From NCBI RefSeq assembly GCF_020497125.1, contig NC_059093.1, positions 20,793,912-20,857,911 of the forward strand: 64,000 nucleotides of DNA, in the 5' to 3' direction. Numbering within the stretch: the first letter of the stretch is position 1; the number at the start of each line of letters is the position of its first letter. The position numbers were made by a program, and so were the translations under genes. The notes beneath the pieces were generated by a model. It was not told the DNA's origin. It did not search any database and worked only from the letters and a program-made list of their open reading frames with translations. Positions 11,546 to 22,132 of this stretch are shown here, piece after piece. This DNA is from Mauremys mutica (taxonomy: Eukaryota > Chordata > Testudines > Geoemydidae).

Positions 11546-11549
11546 GAGG

Positions 11550-11900
11550 AGCAGGCTGGGGCTAGGACTGCTAAGAGAGCGAGAGTAGCAGGTTTTCTGT
11601 ATTGTTTCCTGCCCTCATTTTTCTTGACTGGTTTCTCTTCTGCACAAAATTTGCTTCTTTTTCAACTGTGAGCCTGTCTAGCTCAGTTGGCAGCGCATCA
11701 GACTTTTAATCTGAGGGTCCAGGGCTCAAGTTTCTGGACAGGCAAAGAAACATTTTCCCCCTGTAACATCCCCAAAGAGTTTTAGAAGGACTCTCCTTGA
11801 CTTTAGTTTTTCCTTTTCAGGACACGGCCTTTCCTAGGAAGGGCCCTTTACTGCCTGGGACTGAAGGTGCTACTGCCTCACCTGTCCATTGGCCTCACAG
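11550..11900. repeat. Unit A fragment (Lys-TTT flank)
   Basis: The stretch matches 3700-3990 and 55860-56160: an agagag-type purine run, 'gtttcctgccctcatttttc', the tRNA-Lys, then a 'cctttcctaggaagggcc' motif. It is more diverged than the other two copies, so it is an older duplicate. Confidence 0.8.
11672..11744 (+). tRNA. tRNA-Lys (TTT), diverged
   Basis: A 73-nt gene with a perfect acceptor stem (GCCTGTC/GACAGGC), A box TAGCTCAGTTGG, intact anticodon arm TCAGA-CTTTTAA-TCTGA, and T stem CAGGG/TTCTG with two G-T pairs. The T loop begins CTC where TTC is normal, so the B box is weakened. The discriminator is A, unlike the G of the other two copies. TTTT follows within 15 bases. Folding is good but the B-box change makes expression doubtful. 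Confidence 0.75.
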
Positions 11901-12029
11901 GCTGGAGAAAGAAAGGCCTCTGGGCCTGCAGCAAAGTGCTGCGTGCTGACTTTCTGAGCAAATGCAGGGCTGGCCAGAGAGGCATGTTCCCACTGAGTCC
12001 TCCCTGCCAGAAAAAATTGTCCCCACAGA

Positions 12030-12252
12030 CAGGGGCGGCTCCAGGCCCCAGCACGCCAAGCGCGTGCTTGGGACAGCAAGCCGCGGGGGGCGCTCTGCCG
12101 GTCACCACGAGGGCGGCAGGCAGGCTGCTTTCGGCGGCATGCCTGCGAAGGGTCCGCTGGTCCTGCGACTTCAGCAGACCTCCTGCAGGCAAGCCGCCGA
12201 AGGCAACCTGCCTGCCGTGCTTGGGGCGGCAAAATGCCTAGAGCCGCCCCTG
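12030..12252. mobile_element. hAT-type MITE with perfect 8-bp duplication
   Basis: The ends are 'caggggcggctccagg' and its near-perfect inverse 'cctagagccgcccctg' (15 of 16). The 8-mer CCCACAGA occurs directly before (12022-12029) and directly after (12253-12260). This clear hAT signature defines the element as exactly 223 bp. It is GC-rich with no coding capacity, and the perfect duplication suggests a fairly recent insertion. It sits ~40 bp upstream of a tRNA-Gln remnant. Confidence 0.93.
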
Positions 12253-12294
12253 CCCACAGAGTCCTCCCTGCTGGAAGTCAACACGTGCTTTGCT

Positions 12295-12366
12295 GGTCCC
12301 ATGGTGAAAGGGCAGCACTCAGGACTTTGATTACTGCAATCTGAGTTGAATTCTCAGTGGAATCTG
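12295..12366 (+). pseudogene. tRNA-Gln-derived pseudogene
   Basis: The sequence aligns with the Gln genes at 16671 and 32788 (GGTCCCATGGTG, GCAGCACTCAGGACTTTGA, CTGAGTT). The anticodon triplet would be TTG, but the D arm is altered, the anticodon stem is broken (GATTACTG) and the B box reads GTTGAATTC. The 3' acceptor TGGAATC no longer pairs well with GGTCCCA. Confidence 0.72.
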
Positions 12367-12454
12367 AGAACAATTCCTGTGCCACAAACCCTGCTGGGTC
12401 TTCCAAGGCTCTGTCTTGCTTTCTCAAAGGCCATGAAAGCCACTACAAAAGGTT

Positions 12455-12682
12455 TTTTTCTCCTGCTGATAATAGCTCACCTTAACTGATCACTCTTGTT
12501 ATAGTGTGTATGGCAACACCCAAGTTTTCATGTTCTCTGTGTGTGTGTGTATATATATATCTTACTGCTGTATTTTCCACTGCATGCATCCAATGAAGTT
12601 GGTTTTAGCCCAGGAAAGCTTATACTCAAATAAATTTGTTAGTCTCTAAGGTGCCACAAGTACTCCTTGTTCTTTTTGCAGA
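12455..12682 (-). mobile_element. Amniote interspersed repeat (same family as 18513-18830)
   Basis: The end of this segment, 'aaataaatttgttagtctct' then 'aaggtgccacaagtactcc', is the reverse complement of the start of the element at 18513. It includes a short (TG)n(TA)n tract near 12538-12560. The family is widespread in amniotes; I could not class it with certainty and a Penelope-like origin is one possibility. It lies just before a CR1 fragment. Confidence 0.7.
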
Positions 12683-12920
12683 TAAATGAATGGAGGTTAA
12701 GTCCATAAATGGCTGTTAGCCAGGATGAGTAAGGAATGGTGTCTCTAGCCTCTGTTTGTCAGAGGGTGGAGATGGATGGCAGGAGAGAGATCACTTGATC
12801 ATTACCTGTTAGGTTCAGTCCCTCTGGGGCACCTGGCATTGGCCGCTGTTAGCAGATAGGATGTGAGGTTGGATGGACCTTTGGTCTGACCCAATATGGC
12901 CATTCTTATGGTCTTATGAA
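12683..12920 (+). mobile_element. CR1 LINE 3' end
   Basis: It matches the CR1 copy at 18290-18500 (ATGAATGGAGG..., 'tctggggcacctggcattgg', 'ggatggacctttggtctgac') and ends with 'cattcttatggtcttatg'. No open frame is left. Confidence 0.82.
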
Positions 12921-12945
12921 GGGAGGGGCAGAGCCCTGTGATAGA

Positions 12946-13008
12946 GTTTCTGTAGTGTAGTGGTTATCACATTTGCCTAACATGCAAAAGGTCCCTGGTT
13001 CAGAAACA
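12946..13008 (+). pseudogene. tRNA-Val (AAC) with deleted T arm
   Basis: The 5' three-quarters is a near-perfect vertebrate tRNA-Val: GTTTCTG acceptor, TAGTGTAGTGGTTATCAC A-box region, loop CCTAACA with anticodon AAC. After the first T-stem strand (CCTGGTTC) about ten bases are missing and the sequence runs straight into CAGAAAC, which still pairs perfectly with GTTTCTG. Without a T stem the RNA could not fold normally, so I call it a pseudogene. Its B box is cut. A solo LTR begins 42 bp downstream. Confidence 0.82.
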
Positions 13009-13049
13009 TGATGGCTTAATTTTCCCAGCTCCTACTGGCCTGTCCCTGC

Positions 13050-13696
13050 TGTTGTAGGAGCAGCAGTGATTTCTATGCTCAGAAGGTCTGTTATACTTCC
13101 CCTGCTCCCACTTTTGTCTCCTCTCCCTCTCTGAATGCCTGTGAAGTGGCTTTTCCCTCCCGCTCCCTCCTGGAATGCTCGTGGGATGAATGGGCTGGTT
13201 GAAGAGCAGAACAGCTTCCAGGTAGACAAGGTGTCTGGGACTCTAATTAGGCAGCGATCACACACCCAGAGCATGGACACTGCCCAAGGTGCAGTGTGAC
13301 CAATCAGATGCAGCCAAGTCATCTCTAGTCGCAGGCCATGAGGAGCAGGTTCTTAAAAGGGGAAGGGGCCCTGTGCTCAGGAGAGCACTCACAAGCTTGT
13401 ACCTCCAGTGAATGCCCTTCGCCCGGACCGCCTGGCCAGTGGTTCTCTGCGTTGTATTTCATTGTGCCTCAGGGAGACTTACCTTCATCGCACCGTCCAT
13501 AGCTGCGCTGTGGGACACTTACCTTGCAGAATCCAGACATCTCCAGTGCCGTGCCTGTCCTGGGAGTGTGAGTGTGACACCGCCCCCCCTTCTTTTGAGC
13601 TTAGCTATCAATATAATAAACGTGCTGCTTTCTGCCAAACTCTGGTGGGTCATTAGTGCTCCCTACGCTGACTAGCTGGACCAATTTTGGGTAACA
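13050..13696 (+). mobile_element. Solo LTR, 647 bp, 5-bp target duplication
   Basis: The element starts TGTTG and ends TAACA. The 5-mer CCTGC lies directly before (13045-13049) and after it (13697-13701), a perfect target duplication. An AATAAA-type signal ('tataataaacgtgctgc') near 13612 fits the end of the R region and sets the orientation as plus. No internal retroviral or gypsy sequence flanks it, so it is a solo LTR. The family (ERV or Ty3/gypsy) is not resolved. It sits right behind the tRNA-Val remnant. Confidence 0.88.
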
Positions 13697-13701
13697 CCTG
13701 C

Positions 13702-14205
13702 GATAACCCCAACCCCTGCATGGCAGAGGGTGGTGAAATGAGCTGAGAAAAAGCCTTGGCATCAGCAGGGGAAAGCTAGAGGACCTTGGCCAGTCACCTT
13801 TTGAAGCCTTGTGGCTTGGTCTCCTCTGCCCTGGGAGGTTGGCCTATGGCGGCCGGCTCTTCCTGCTGCCTCCTTTGTGTGAGTTGCCAAAGGAGGGAGT
13901 GAGGCAGGAATGGGACAAAAGAGGAAAGTCGAGCTGAGGAAGGCAGGGCAGAAGCTAAGCACCTCAGTGCGGCTAAGTGGGGTTAGTAGAGTGTCACCAG
14001 TCGTTCTGCAAAGCCTGGGGAGGTGCGGTTGGCTGCTGGGAGGCAGAATCTTGTGCCTGCCTCTTGGCTTCCCAGGGGTGGCTACTTGCATCCCAGGAGA
14101 AGAAGGATGGTTCTGGGTGAAAGGAAGACAAGCAAAGTGGGGAATAAACCTATGACACCACAAGTCTGGCACTTGCCACTGTGCTTGAAGGAAGCAGGGC
14201 TGGGC
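13702..14205. other. No recognisable gene
   Basis: Open frames run on both strands here but show no domain I recognise. No RNA gene or named repeat is visible. Confidence 0.4.
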
Positions 14206-14700
14206 AGGCGGGAGCCCAGCACCTCTCCTCCTCTGGGCACCTAGAGCAGAGGCAGCTGGTGCTGACAGCTCCAAGGGAAGGCTTAAAAGCAACTGAGGTC
14301 AGGGCAAGAGAAGGGGAGGACCATGCCTATGTGTGGTCAGCAGACAGCCACAGAGACTCCCTACCATGCCAGCCACCCACAGACCAGCATGCAGGGTGGC
14401 TGCTGATGCTCTGTGGCCAACATCAGAAGAGGGTAGGAAAGCAGGGTCAGGCCCCCTGGTGGGGCCTCTGACTGTTCCCACTCCAGGTGCTCACTTTGGC
14501 AGTGGAGCCGCCCATTTTCTTTGGCAAGTCAGGAAGGGCAAAGGCGAGACTGGAAGCACCTGGGGCTCATGCCCCAGCCTTTGTGATGCCCAACCCCCAA
14601 CTCCTTCCCGGGGCTCTAGCTGAAGCCAGAGCATTGGCCTGAGTGACCAAGAAGAGGTTCCAGCCCTGAAGGGAGCAGGACTTGCAGCACAAAGTGAGCA

Positions 14701-14773
14701 CAACCACGAGGGGACTCAAATACTGAATCGTCTGATCCACAGGGAGATGCCTTATCCTTTAGGCCACATGATG
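14701..14773 (-). pseudogene. tRNA-Arg-type pseudogene
   Basis: On the minus strand it aligns with the intact tRNA-Arg-TCG at 59617. The D arm (GGCCTAAAGGATAAGGC) is recognisable. The anticodon loop CTTCGGA is replaced by a CTGTGGA-like sequence, the anticodon stem no longer pairs, and the B box GGTTCGAGTCC has become a TATTTGAGTCC-like sequence. It is non-functional by structure. Confidence 0.75.
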
Positions 14774-15128
14774 AGGGGGGTCTAAGAACTTCTTTGGAAA
14801 AGCCGGACACTGTGTTTCTCAGGTCATCTGCTGATGGGGGCTGAGACTCTCTGGGCACAAGAAGTCGAGTTCCCAGTAAGACGTGAGACTTAATTGTATG
14901 GGGCCAGGTGCAGGGCTTTGGCAGGGAGGCTCAGGCATGGGGGATTGGGGTGCAGCAGAAAGGCCGGCTGTCTAGGTGCTTAGATTTAGTCTCCCTGAGG
15001 AGGAGGAGGAATCCTTCTGACAGGCAGTGGCTGTGCAGAAAAAGAGGAGGGGTTCCTGGGACTTTTTTTGCCTCTCGTTTCCCTGCCTGATCACTCTTGT
15101 GGTGAACAGTGAAGCTATTTTTCAACAA

Positions 15129-15201
15129 GCCCAGGTAGCTCAGTTGGTAGAGCATCAGGCTCTTAATCTGAGGGGCCAGGGTTCAAGCCCCTGTCTGGGT
15201 G
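15129..15201 (+). tRNA. tRNA-Lys (CTT)
   Basis: A 73-nt cloverleaf: acceptor GCCCAGG with TCTGGGT, A box TAGCTCAGTTGG, anticodon loop CTCTTAA (anticodon CTT), T arm CAGGG-TTCAAGC-CCCTG with an intact stem and standard B box, discriminator G. TTTT follows six bases later, a good Pol III terminator. The anticodon stem TCAGG/TCTGA has one mismatch at its inner pair. This is the best-preserved Lys-CTT locus of the three (others at 40747 and 31927). Confidence 0.87.
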
Positions 15202-15463
15202 CTCAACTTTTAAGTTGCCTTGTGCGCCAGGACCCAAATGCTGTTCACAGTCACACAGGGATTCCCAGAAACTGTAGCCATTTCCTGGAAAGGTTCCTTT
15301 CATTAGCAATCAGGAGAGAGGCCTCATCCACAGGAGCAGGCCTAGAACACGCAGTCTCTGGCTGCCAGGAAGCGCTGTGGGGCCAGGTGCTGAGAAAGCC
15401 CAGAGGGGGAGCAGCAGAGAAGAGAGGAAGAGAGACAGAGAAGCAATGAGGACAGAGCACAAG

Positions 15464-16620
15464 TGTACAGGGGGTTCAGGTCCGGCTATGGTGGGGAACT
15501 CCCCTGGCTTATAAACGACCCCAGTGGAATTGGCGGGAGAAAGGATCTGAGTCCCCACCCCCTTACCCAGAGGCTGCCTGACCCCAAGGACACTCTTTCT
15601 ATTCTCATGTATGGCAGAGACCTCGTAACCCCAACAAGGCTGGGCCCAGGAATCCTGGGGGGTTTGATGACCCCCAAGCTTGTCATGCTCACTTGAACAG
15701 GGCTACAGTGTCCCCACTCTGGGCACTTCCCTGACCCACTCCTCACTGTGTGTGCTTCAAGCAAACACCATTTATTACCCAGCAATCAATGTAAAACACA
15801 AGGAAAGATGGGAAAGGAAAACACGTCACCCTGTTCTGTGGCGCAGGGACATCACAACCAGCGTCTCTGGAGGGTCAGGGCAGGTCACAGTCTCTCCCTC
15901 ACATGTCCCAGGCCTCCTCCCCAGGCCCTGGCTGTGCTGCAGGGACACCAGGGGCTGGACACTTGCTCTGGCAGTTGCCACATGCTCCAGGTGACAGGCC
16001 CCTGGTTCCCAGTGTCAGCCCCCATGTAGGGGATATGATTCCCCCACTCCCAAAAGTCTGGCCTGCAAGATCTCTTGACGGGTGGCATCTCCTTGCACTG
16101 GGCCTTCTGCCCAGGGTCCCCCTTGCTCTCCCACGCTGCTCACTGCACCCACCTCCAGCCCCAGTGCTGCTGCGGCTCTGCCTCCAGCTCCCTGGGCTGC
16201 TCCTCTGGCTCCGCTTGCTGCAGCTCTTCTCCCAGCACAGATCTGCTCCCTGGGCAGCTTCTACGGCTCGTGCTGCTGCGGCTCGGCTCCCAGCACAGAT
16301 CTGCTCTGGTTCTCCCTGGCTGGTGCAGCTCTGCTCCCCGGCTCTTCTCGGGCTCCTGCTCTCTCCTTAGCTCCGCCCCACTCTGGCCCAGGCAGTTCCA
16401 GCTCCCACGGAGGATGAGACCCCCTGGCCTGGTGACTCCCTCATTACACTGCCTGGCCTGTCAGTGCGGCTAACTTGGAGCTTTGGCCTCTCCCCATTGC
16501 CCCTGGGGACTGTCAGTCTCAGGGTCCTGATTTCCCATTGGCCCTTCCCCCTTCTACTGGGACTGGGAAGTAGCCAACCAAAAACCCCACTAAGTTTTAA
16601 GGGGCCAACAGTCCCTTACA
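15464..16620 (-). mobile_element. LTR-like element between Lys-CTT and Gln-CTG
   Basis: The segment begins TGTACAGGGG and ends CCCTTACA, LTR-like TG...CA ends with short inverted repeats. A reversed polyadenylation signal ('ccatttattaccc', near 15770) suggests the LTR points to the minus strand. No 5-bp duplication could be fixed, so the edges are approximate. An internal GC-rich part (16130-16330) has two copies of 'cccagcacagatctgctc' and gives long but meaningless open frames. The same element is at 41086-42225. Confidence 0.6.
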
Positions 16621-16670
16621 TGAGCCAGCCCCGTGAGGGTCACTGATGTGCAGAGAAGGCAGCATGAGCT

Positions 16671-16742
16671 GGTCCCATGGTGTAACAGGCAGCACTCAGG
16701 ACTCTGAATCCTGCAATCTGAGTTCAAATCTCAGTGGGACCT
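16671..16742 (+). tRNA. tRNA-Gln (CTG)
   Basis: A 72-nt cloverleaf with a perfect acceptor stem GGTCCCA/TGGGACC, D arm CATGGTGTAACAGGCAGCAC, anticodon arm CAGGA-CTCTGAA-TCCTG (anticodon CTG) and T arm CTGAG-TTCAAAT-CTCAG, all paired; discriminator T. The D loop differs from the usual GTAATGG form, which weakens the A box slightly. No TTTT lies in the next 30 bases. It is the last tRNA of unit B; its paralogue at 42276 is more decayed. Confidence 0.87.
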
Positions 16743-17150
16743 TGTGTTGGCTTGTGGTAAAGCCCTGGAGCTCCCAGTGCTCAACTTCCCTGTCTCCAGC
16801 TGTGCAAGAGCAAATCTTTCCCCTCCTGCTGGGTGACTCACACCTCCTAGAGTCAGGTCTCTGGCTGGTATGGCCACAATGGGTTGGGGCTCTAGAACTT
16901 GCTACCCTGATGGTTGGGATTCTTGCTGCTTCACCTGATGCCCATGAGTTTGGCCCTGGTGCTTCCTGTCACACTTTTCCTCTGGCCCACATGGTGCTTG
17001 AAGAAAGGAGGGCCAGGGCTGGGATTGATAGTCAGGGCTTGGCAGGAGGGAAGAAGATTCCCAGGCTGGAGCCCCACACACCTTCCCTCCTCCTCTGGGC
17101 ACCTAGAGCAGAGGCAGCACAGCTCTGTCTGCTGGATACCTCGGCAGAGT

Positions 17151-18215
17151 AGGTGAGTTCATGTAAATACAGTCTGGTCCCAAAGCCTCCCCCAACCCTG
17201 GCTCGTCACTAGCTGTCAGGGGAGAGTCATTCACACCTTGCTTCCAAATCATCATTTGAAATTCTGAGGTTGGCCAACATTGCCGAAGCCAATGCACCAA
17301 CATTGTCAGCAAACACAACAGCTGGGTGAGGAAACCCGGCTTTGTCCAGACTTTTCAAACCTATTTTACTTTCTCAGGTACAATTATTTCTCCTACGTTG
17401 GATCTGCTTTTAAAGTGTGTGTTAACGTTTCAATTTCCATTCAGATTTGCAGCCAGTGACAACATTGGCAGCGCTGCATGTAACTACCTTACCACTGGGG
17501 GGGGTGTTGGGGAAATTCGGGGGAGGGGGTGCACAGCCCCCTGGCTGGGGGGCATATAGGGAACGCCCAGTTTCACTGAACTGAGTCTCCTACTGCAGCA
17601 CCTGAGTAGGTTACATCAGAGAGGAGCTGCAGTGTCGAGGCAGTGGGATGCCTGTGCCTTTAAGAGCCCAGCCCTGGGAAGCCCATGCTGAGAGGTGCTG
17701 CCTGTGGGAGGGGAAATAGAAAAGCTCCTCTGCTCCCCCGACCCTGTTTTTGCAAACACTGGAGTCTCAGCCCCCCGGGGTAACTGTTACCCCTCTGCCC
17801 CTGCCTGTGCCGGGGTTTAACCCTCTGGCAGCGCCTCCCCCTGGGCTTAACTCTGGCTCCTTCCCCCCTCCCTGACTTTGCCCTTCAGCCCCTGTCAGGG
17901 AATGGGAGGCTCTCCCCTCACAGCGGGTGCATCTGTCTCCCCCGCAATTCCTCCCCAGCCCTATCCCGGCCCAGCTACCAGGGTTAAATTTGGCCTGGAT
18001 TCCCCAGCTGCTGTGGGAGGGGCGTGGGGCTGGGGAGCATGAGCCTCTACTCCCCCTTCCCCTGACACTGTTGCATGGGAACTGACCAAAGGAGCCTGCA
18101 GCACTGCTGCCTAGAGGAAACTGAGGCACCAGCCAGTGACAGACACATCATGGCTCTCCTTAGCCTCATCCTCTTTTACATATACAACCTGGGGGGGGGT
18201 AAACTCAGGGCAGTT
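17151..18215. other. No recognisable gene
   Basis: About 1 kb with several G-runs (17497-17530, 18190-18198) and C-rich tracts at 17770-17900. I see no tRNA, no convincing exon and no named repeat. Confidence 0.4.
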
Positions 18216-18219
18216 GTAT

Positions 18220-18512
18220 AGTCAACCTGTGGAACTCCTTGCCAGAGGATGTTGTGAAGGCCAAGACTATAACAGGGTTCAAAAAAGAACTAGATAAATG
18301 AACAGAGGACAGGTCCATCAGTGGCTATTAGCCAGGGCGGGCAGGGATGGTGCCTGTAGCCTCTGTTTGCCAGAAGCTGGGAATGGGCGGCAGGGGATGG
18401 ATCACTTGATGATTCCCTGCTCTGTTCATTCCCTCTGGGGCACCTGGCACTGGCTGCTGTCAGAAGACAGGAGGATACTGCACTAGACGGACTTTGCGTC
18501 TGAACCAGTCTG
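18220..18512 (+). mobile_element. CR1 LINE 3' end, split by an insertion
   Basis: This is a CR1 3' region in plus orientation (GTGGAACTCCTTGCCAGAGG..., 'tctggggcacctggcactgg', 'ctagacggactttgcgtctg'). Its last bases (GCCGTTCTTATG) are found after the 318-bp insertion, at 18845-18856. The CR1 was therefore already present when the next element inserted. Confidence 0.88.
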
Positions 18513-18830
18513 CAAAAAGAACAGGAGTACTTGTGGCACCTTAAAGACTAACAAATTTATTTTAGCATGAGCTTTCGTGAGCTACAGCTCACTTCTTCGG
18601 ATGCATAGAATGGAACATACAGACAGGAGATATTTATACATACAGAGAACATGAAAAGGTGGAAGTATGCATACCAACAGGAAAAGTCTAATCAATTGAG
18701 ATGAGCTATCATCAGCAGGAGGAAAAAAACTTTTTGAAGTGATAATTAAGATGGCCCATAGAAGGTGTGAGGAGAACTTAACATAGGTACTCCTGTTCTT
18801 TTTGCGGATACAGACTAACACGGCTGCTAC
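18513..18830 (+). mobile_element. 318-bp insertion with 14-bp target duplication
   Basis: The insertion lies inside a CR1 copy and is flanked by the exact 14-mer TCTGAACCAGTCTG (18499-18512 and 18831-18844), though the first few bases of the right copy could belong to the element. Both ends carry an inverted 'aaaaagaacaggagtac' motif (18514-18530 and about 18787-18803). It belongs to the family at 12455-12682. A long duplication points to target-primed retroposition rather than a DNA transposase; inverted ends would suit a Penelope-like element. Confidence 0.8.
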
Positions 18831-18859
18831 TCTGAACCAGTCTGGCCGTTCTTATGTCT

Positions 18860-19105
18860 CCCTGGGCTCAGCAGTGATACCCAGTGGGCAGTCAGAATAA
18901 TGCACAGAAGGTGTTTCCCTTGATACAGCAGTGACACCCAGTGGCCAGGTGGCGTAATGCACAGCGTGTGTCTGCCTTCTAGGAGCAGTGACACCCACGG
19001 ACCAGTCACGGTAATGCACAGAGTGTGTTTCCCACCAATCTGGGTAATGCACAGAGCATGTTTCCCATGAAGCAGCACCCAGTGACCAGCAGGTGGCATC
19101 AGACT
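18860..19105. repeat. Minisatellite, ~60-bp units, array 1
   Basis: About four diverged units follow the pattern 'agcagtgacacccagtggcc', then 'taatgcacagagtgtgttt'. The core resembles the units of the larger array at 52270-53640. The two open frames on the minus strand are products of this repeat. Confidence 0.8.
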
Positions 19106-20226
19106 CTTCTCGTTTGGTGGGGGACTGAGGTGGGCTAGACAAAAAAAATTGGAGGGGCTGTGCCCCCTATCATCTGGCCCCACCCTTCACGGGGCCATGC
19201 CTCCCATGCCTCTGCTCCTTCTCAGTTAAAGGCCAGGGGTTAGAGCAATACAACCTTTATTAAAATAAAATAGTAAATAGGGTTTACTTTAAATAATCTA
19301 AAGCTGTCCAAATTTTAGTATTAAATCCAAAGTTCTTAAAGATCCCATCAATAACCAGAGCCAAAATAAAAAATTGAAACCAAAAACAATGCTTAATTTA
19401 AAACCCAAACACTAAGAAAAACTTTGTTTTTAAAAATAAAAACTAACAAATACCATAAATTAATAATTTCATCAAAAAGGTGTGCTACAGCAGGATGATA
19501 AAATAACATAAATAAGCCTGACCACTAAAACCTCCTATAAAGGAATCGAATCCTTGAATACTGGCCAAATCTGTATAAAATATGCAGAACTATGTCAAAA
19601 CTGGTGTTGCAGGTCAGCCATTCGAATCCAGCAAATGTCAATTAAAAGCTCCATTCCAACTTAAAAAAAACAAACCAACCCAATAAACCAAAACAGTCAC
19701 AGCCTGAAACAAACCTACACAGAAGCAAAATTAAACTTGTGCCAACATTGGAACAAATGATGTAAATTTCTAATTCTAACTTCTTGTTTCTCCCAGGAGG
19801 AAAGTGTTTTGCACCCCAGTAACCAGGCTGTCACTGCAGCTTTCCTTTCACTAAATAAGATTTTTACCAAATATAAATTGCCCTCAGATTTCTCTATGAA
19901 AAAGTGAAATTGTATCTTTGCACTAATATCCCAAGTGTGCAAGTCCATCTCCTCAGAGCAGCCCCACACCCTGAGCCCAGGGGAGAATCCCAACTGGTTT
20001 GTGCATTTGTAACCCTGGGGAGTGAAGCTGATGAGAGAAAGGGAAGTGAGCCATCTTGGAGCTTTCCGATACCACCTGCTGGGAGCAGAGGGAATTGACT
20101 GAGCAACGTTCTGGCTAATTTTCACCTTGTTCTCTGCCAGCAGGCTCAAGAGTGACTTGACCATGGCAGCACCCTATGTACATTTTGGGGCCATTGGGGT
20201 GAAATGTGAGTACTTTTGGAGTTGGG

Positions 20227-20345
20227 ACCCACATGAGAAGGGATGTGACAAACTGGAGAGAGTCCAGCGGTGGGCAGTAAAAATGATTAGGGGGTTGGGG
20301 CACATGACTTATGAGGACCTACAGGCCATATCCTGTATCTTAAGC
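20227..20345 (+). pseudogene. CR1 reverse transcriptase C-terminal fragment
   Basis: Translation gives CDKLERVQRWAVKMIRGL followed by HMTYEDL. This matches the conserved C-terminal part of CR1 ORF2 known from bird and reptile elements (KLERVQRRA...MIRGLEHL.YE). Only ~40 residues remain before a stop, so it is a dead fragment. Confidence 0.75.
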
Positions 20346-20657
20346 TAAGGCAAAGTGAGCATCTCTATAGTGTGACCTTTTACTCAGAAAGGAAAATTGA
20401 CCTTTATCTTGTTACTTAAATAGAGAAGTACCCACGCCTCTCTAAGACCTTTACCTAGACCAATCGACAATGGAGAATGGCATAAGGGGTTTTTCAGTGT
20501 TGTACCCACAGAATTAACAGGTACACCACAAGGGAACTTATGTGCATGTCATCAACATGCACAAACATACTAGCCTATGAAGTAAGCGTACCCTAATGTT
20601 TTGTGGGTAAGGAATGAAATTTGGGCATAGGAGGAAGGATTTCCGGCGCTTGTGCCC

Positions 20658-20665
20658 TATAAAAG
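20658..20665 (+). promoter_or_regulatory. TATA box, possible LTR promoter
   Basis: TATAAAAG lies in the context of 'tgtgccctataaaagagg', followed within ~60 bases by a pyrimidine-rich stretch. This is LTR-promoter-like, but I could not find LTR edges around it. Confidence 0.35.
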
Positions 20666-22132
20666 AGGTAACCCACCTCGCTAGAGCACGTCGCTCTATC
20701 ATTCTGACTTACTTCCTCCACTCTCTCTCTATCTACTATCAGTAGGCTGTACTTGTTCTTAAACTTTAAGTTTCAAAGTAACTCTGCTAAGCTCGGTTTC
20801 CCTACGTTTTTATTCTTTGTTTATTAGGATTTGATTTTAAGTTTAACTTATTCAAGTAAACCCAAAGTAACATTAGCTTTTTCTAAGCACTGCATCTTTC
20901 ACTCAAGAATTGAGAAACCTGAACTGCAAGGCTGGTCCTGTGTCTCTTACCACCAGGTTATCAAGGAAGGGTGTGAGTATATTAACCAAAACTTTGTTGC
21001 ATATAATGCCATATGTATCTTTTGAATAGCAGTAATGCAACTGTAACTTTATAACTCAATTAAATTAAATAAAATGTAAGCTAATAAATTAAATTTTCAT
21101 CATATTTTCCAAATTAATATTATTAGTACACCCTAAATCAGGCTACATGGGACAGAGAGTTGGAGTGCAGGGGGATGAGAGCACTGGCTCTGGGGGTGCA
21201 GGCTTTGGGGTGGGGTTGGAATGAGAGGTTCAGGGGGCAGTAGAGGGCTCAACGTTAGGGCAGAGAATTGGGCTGTGAGGGCTCTGGAACAAGGCCAGGA
21301 AAAAGAGAATTGAGGCATGCAGGGCCGTCCTTAGGATTTATGGTGCCCTAGTCGAGATAATTAAACTGGTGCCCCGTGCCTGATCTGCTCTTAGCAACAC
21401 AAATATAAGCATACAGTATTGGAAAACTTGCCACATTCACGTTATTAAAACCAGTTTAACTTAATTAAGCACACTGTAATGCTGATGCACTAGCACTAAA
21501 GAAGTAGCACTATAGAAAAAATTCTGATTTGACAGAATGATGCAAATAATATAATGTTTTTAATTTGTCAAAATTTTATTCGAAATTTATATGAAGAGGT
21601 ATTGAAACAAAGATTTGTTTTTAATTAAAAGCAATCTTTCTGGCTTTTTTGGCTGCAAAATCAGTTTAATAAGCTGGGTTTCCAAACAGTGGGAAATATA
21701 ACCCTAGTTTTACTGCTAGGTAAAGCACAAAGTGACCAAAATTAAGTCAGCACAGAATCATCTCATCTAGATTAAGGTAGTACAGAAATGTTACAGAAGT
21801 CCTATTGTGCCTTATTTTGTTTGGAAAGACATTAGCAATAGCAGCACATTCACATGATAAAATACATGATAAATCACTGCCTCTAAAGTTCCATCAAAAA
21901 CTGACATTTTCACAGCTCTAGCATGATCTGCTGTACAGATTCTTCACAAGGAAGTGTCCCTGGCCTTTTTAACTCATATTAACTATGAATTTACTTTATG
22001 ACAGTTGGAGAAAACATTGTGAAAATGTAAAACATTGGCTGCCCAACTTCTGGGCTGGCAAAAGCTATACTGACTCACAGGAAAAAAAAAAAAAGCAGGA
22101 GAATCTTAGTACAACATATGGTCAGTCTATAC

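Larger units (their letters stand above)
14210..17150. repeat. Duplicated unit B, copy 1 (Arg, Lys-CTT, LTR, Gln-CTG)
   Basis: The block shares gene order and intervening sequence with 40060-42540, and its first part with 58938-60062. It begins with 'cctctcctcctctgggcacc' and contains an Arg-type pseudogene, tRNA-Lys-CTT, an LTR-like segment and tRNA-Gln-CTG. A related inverted block is at 31915-32880. The LTR is in both complete copies at the same place, so it inserted before duplication. Confidence 0.9.
19230..21120. other. AT-rich region with retroelement remnants
   Basis: The sequence is AT-rich (strongest at 19230-19730 and 20990-21120). It includes a CR1 pol fragment (20227-20345) and a TATA box (20658). 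No intact gene is visible. The longest frame (minus strand, 19715-20164) has no domain that I recognise. Confidence 0.5.

Noticed and set aside
19715..20164. 149-codon minus-strand frame as a gene
   Set aside because: No domain, no splice or promoter context, and it lies in an AT-rich retroelement graveyard.
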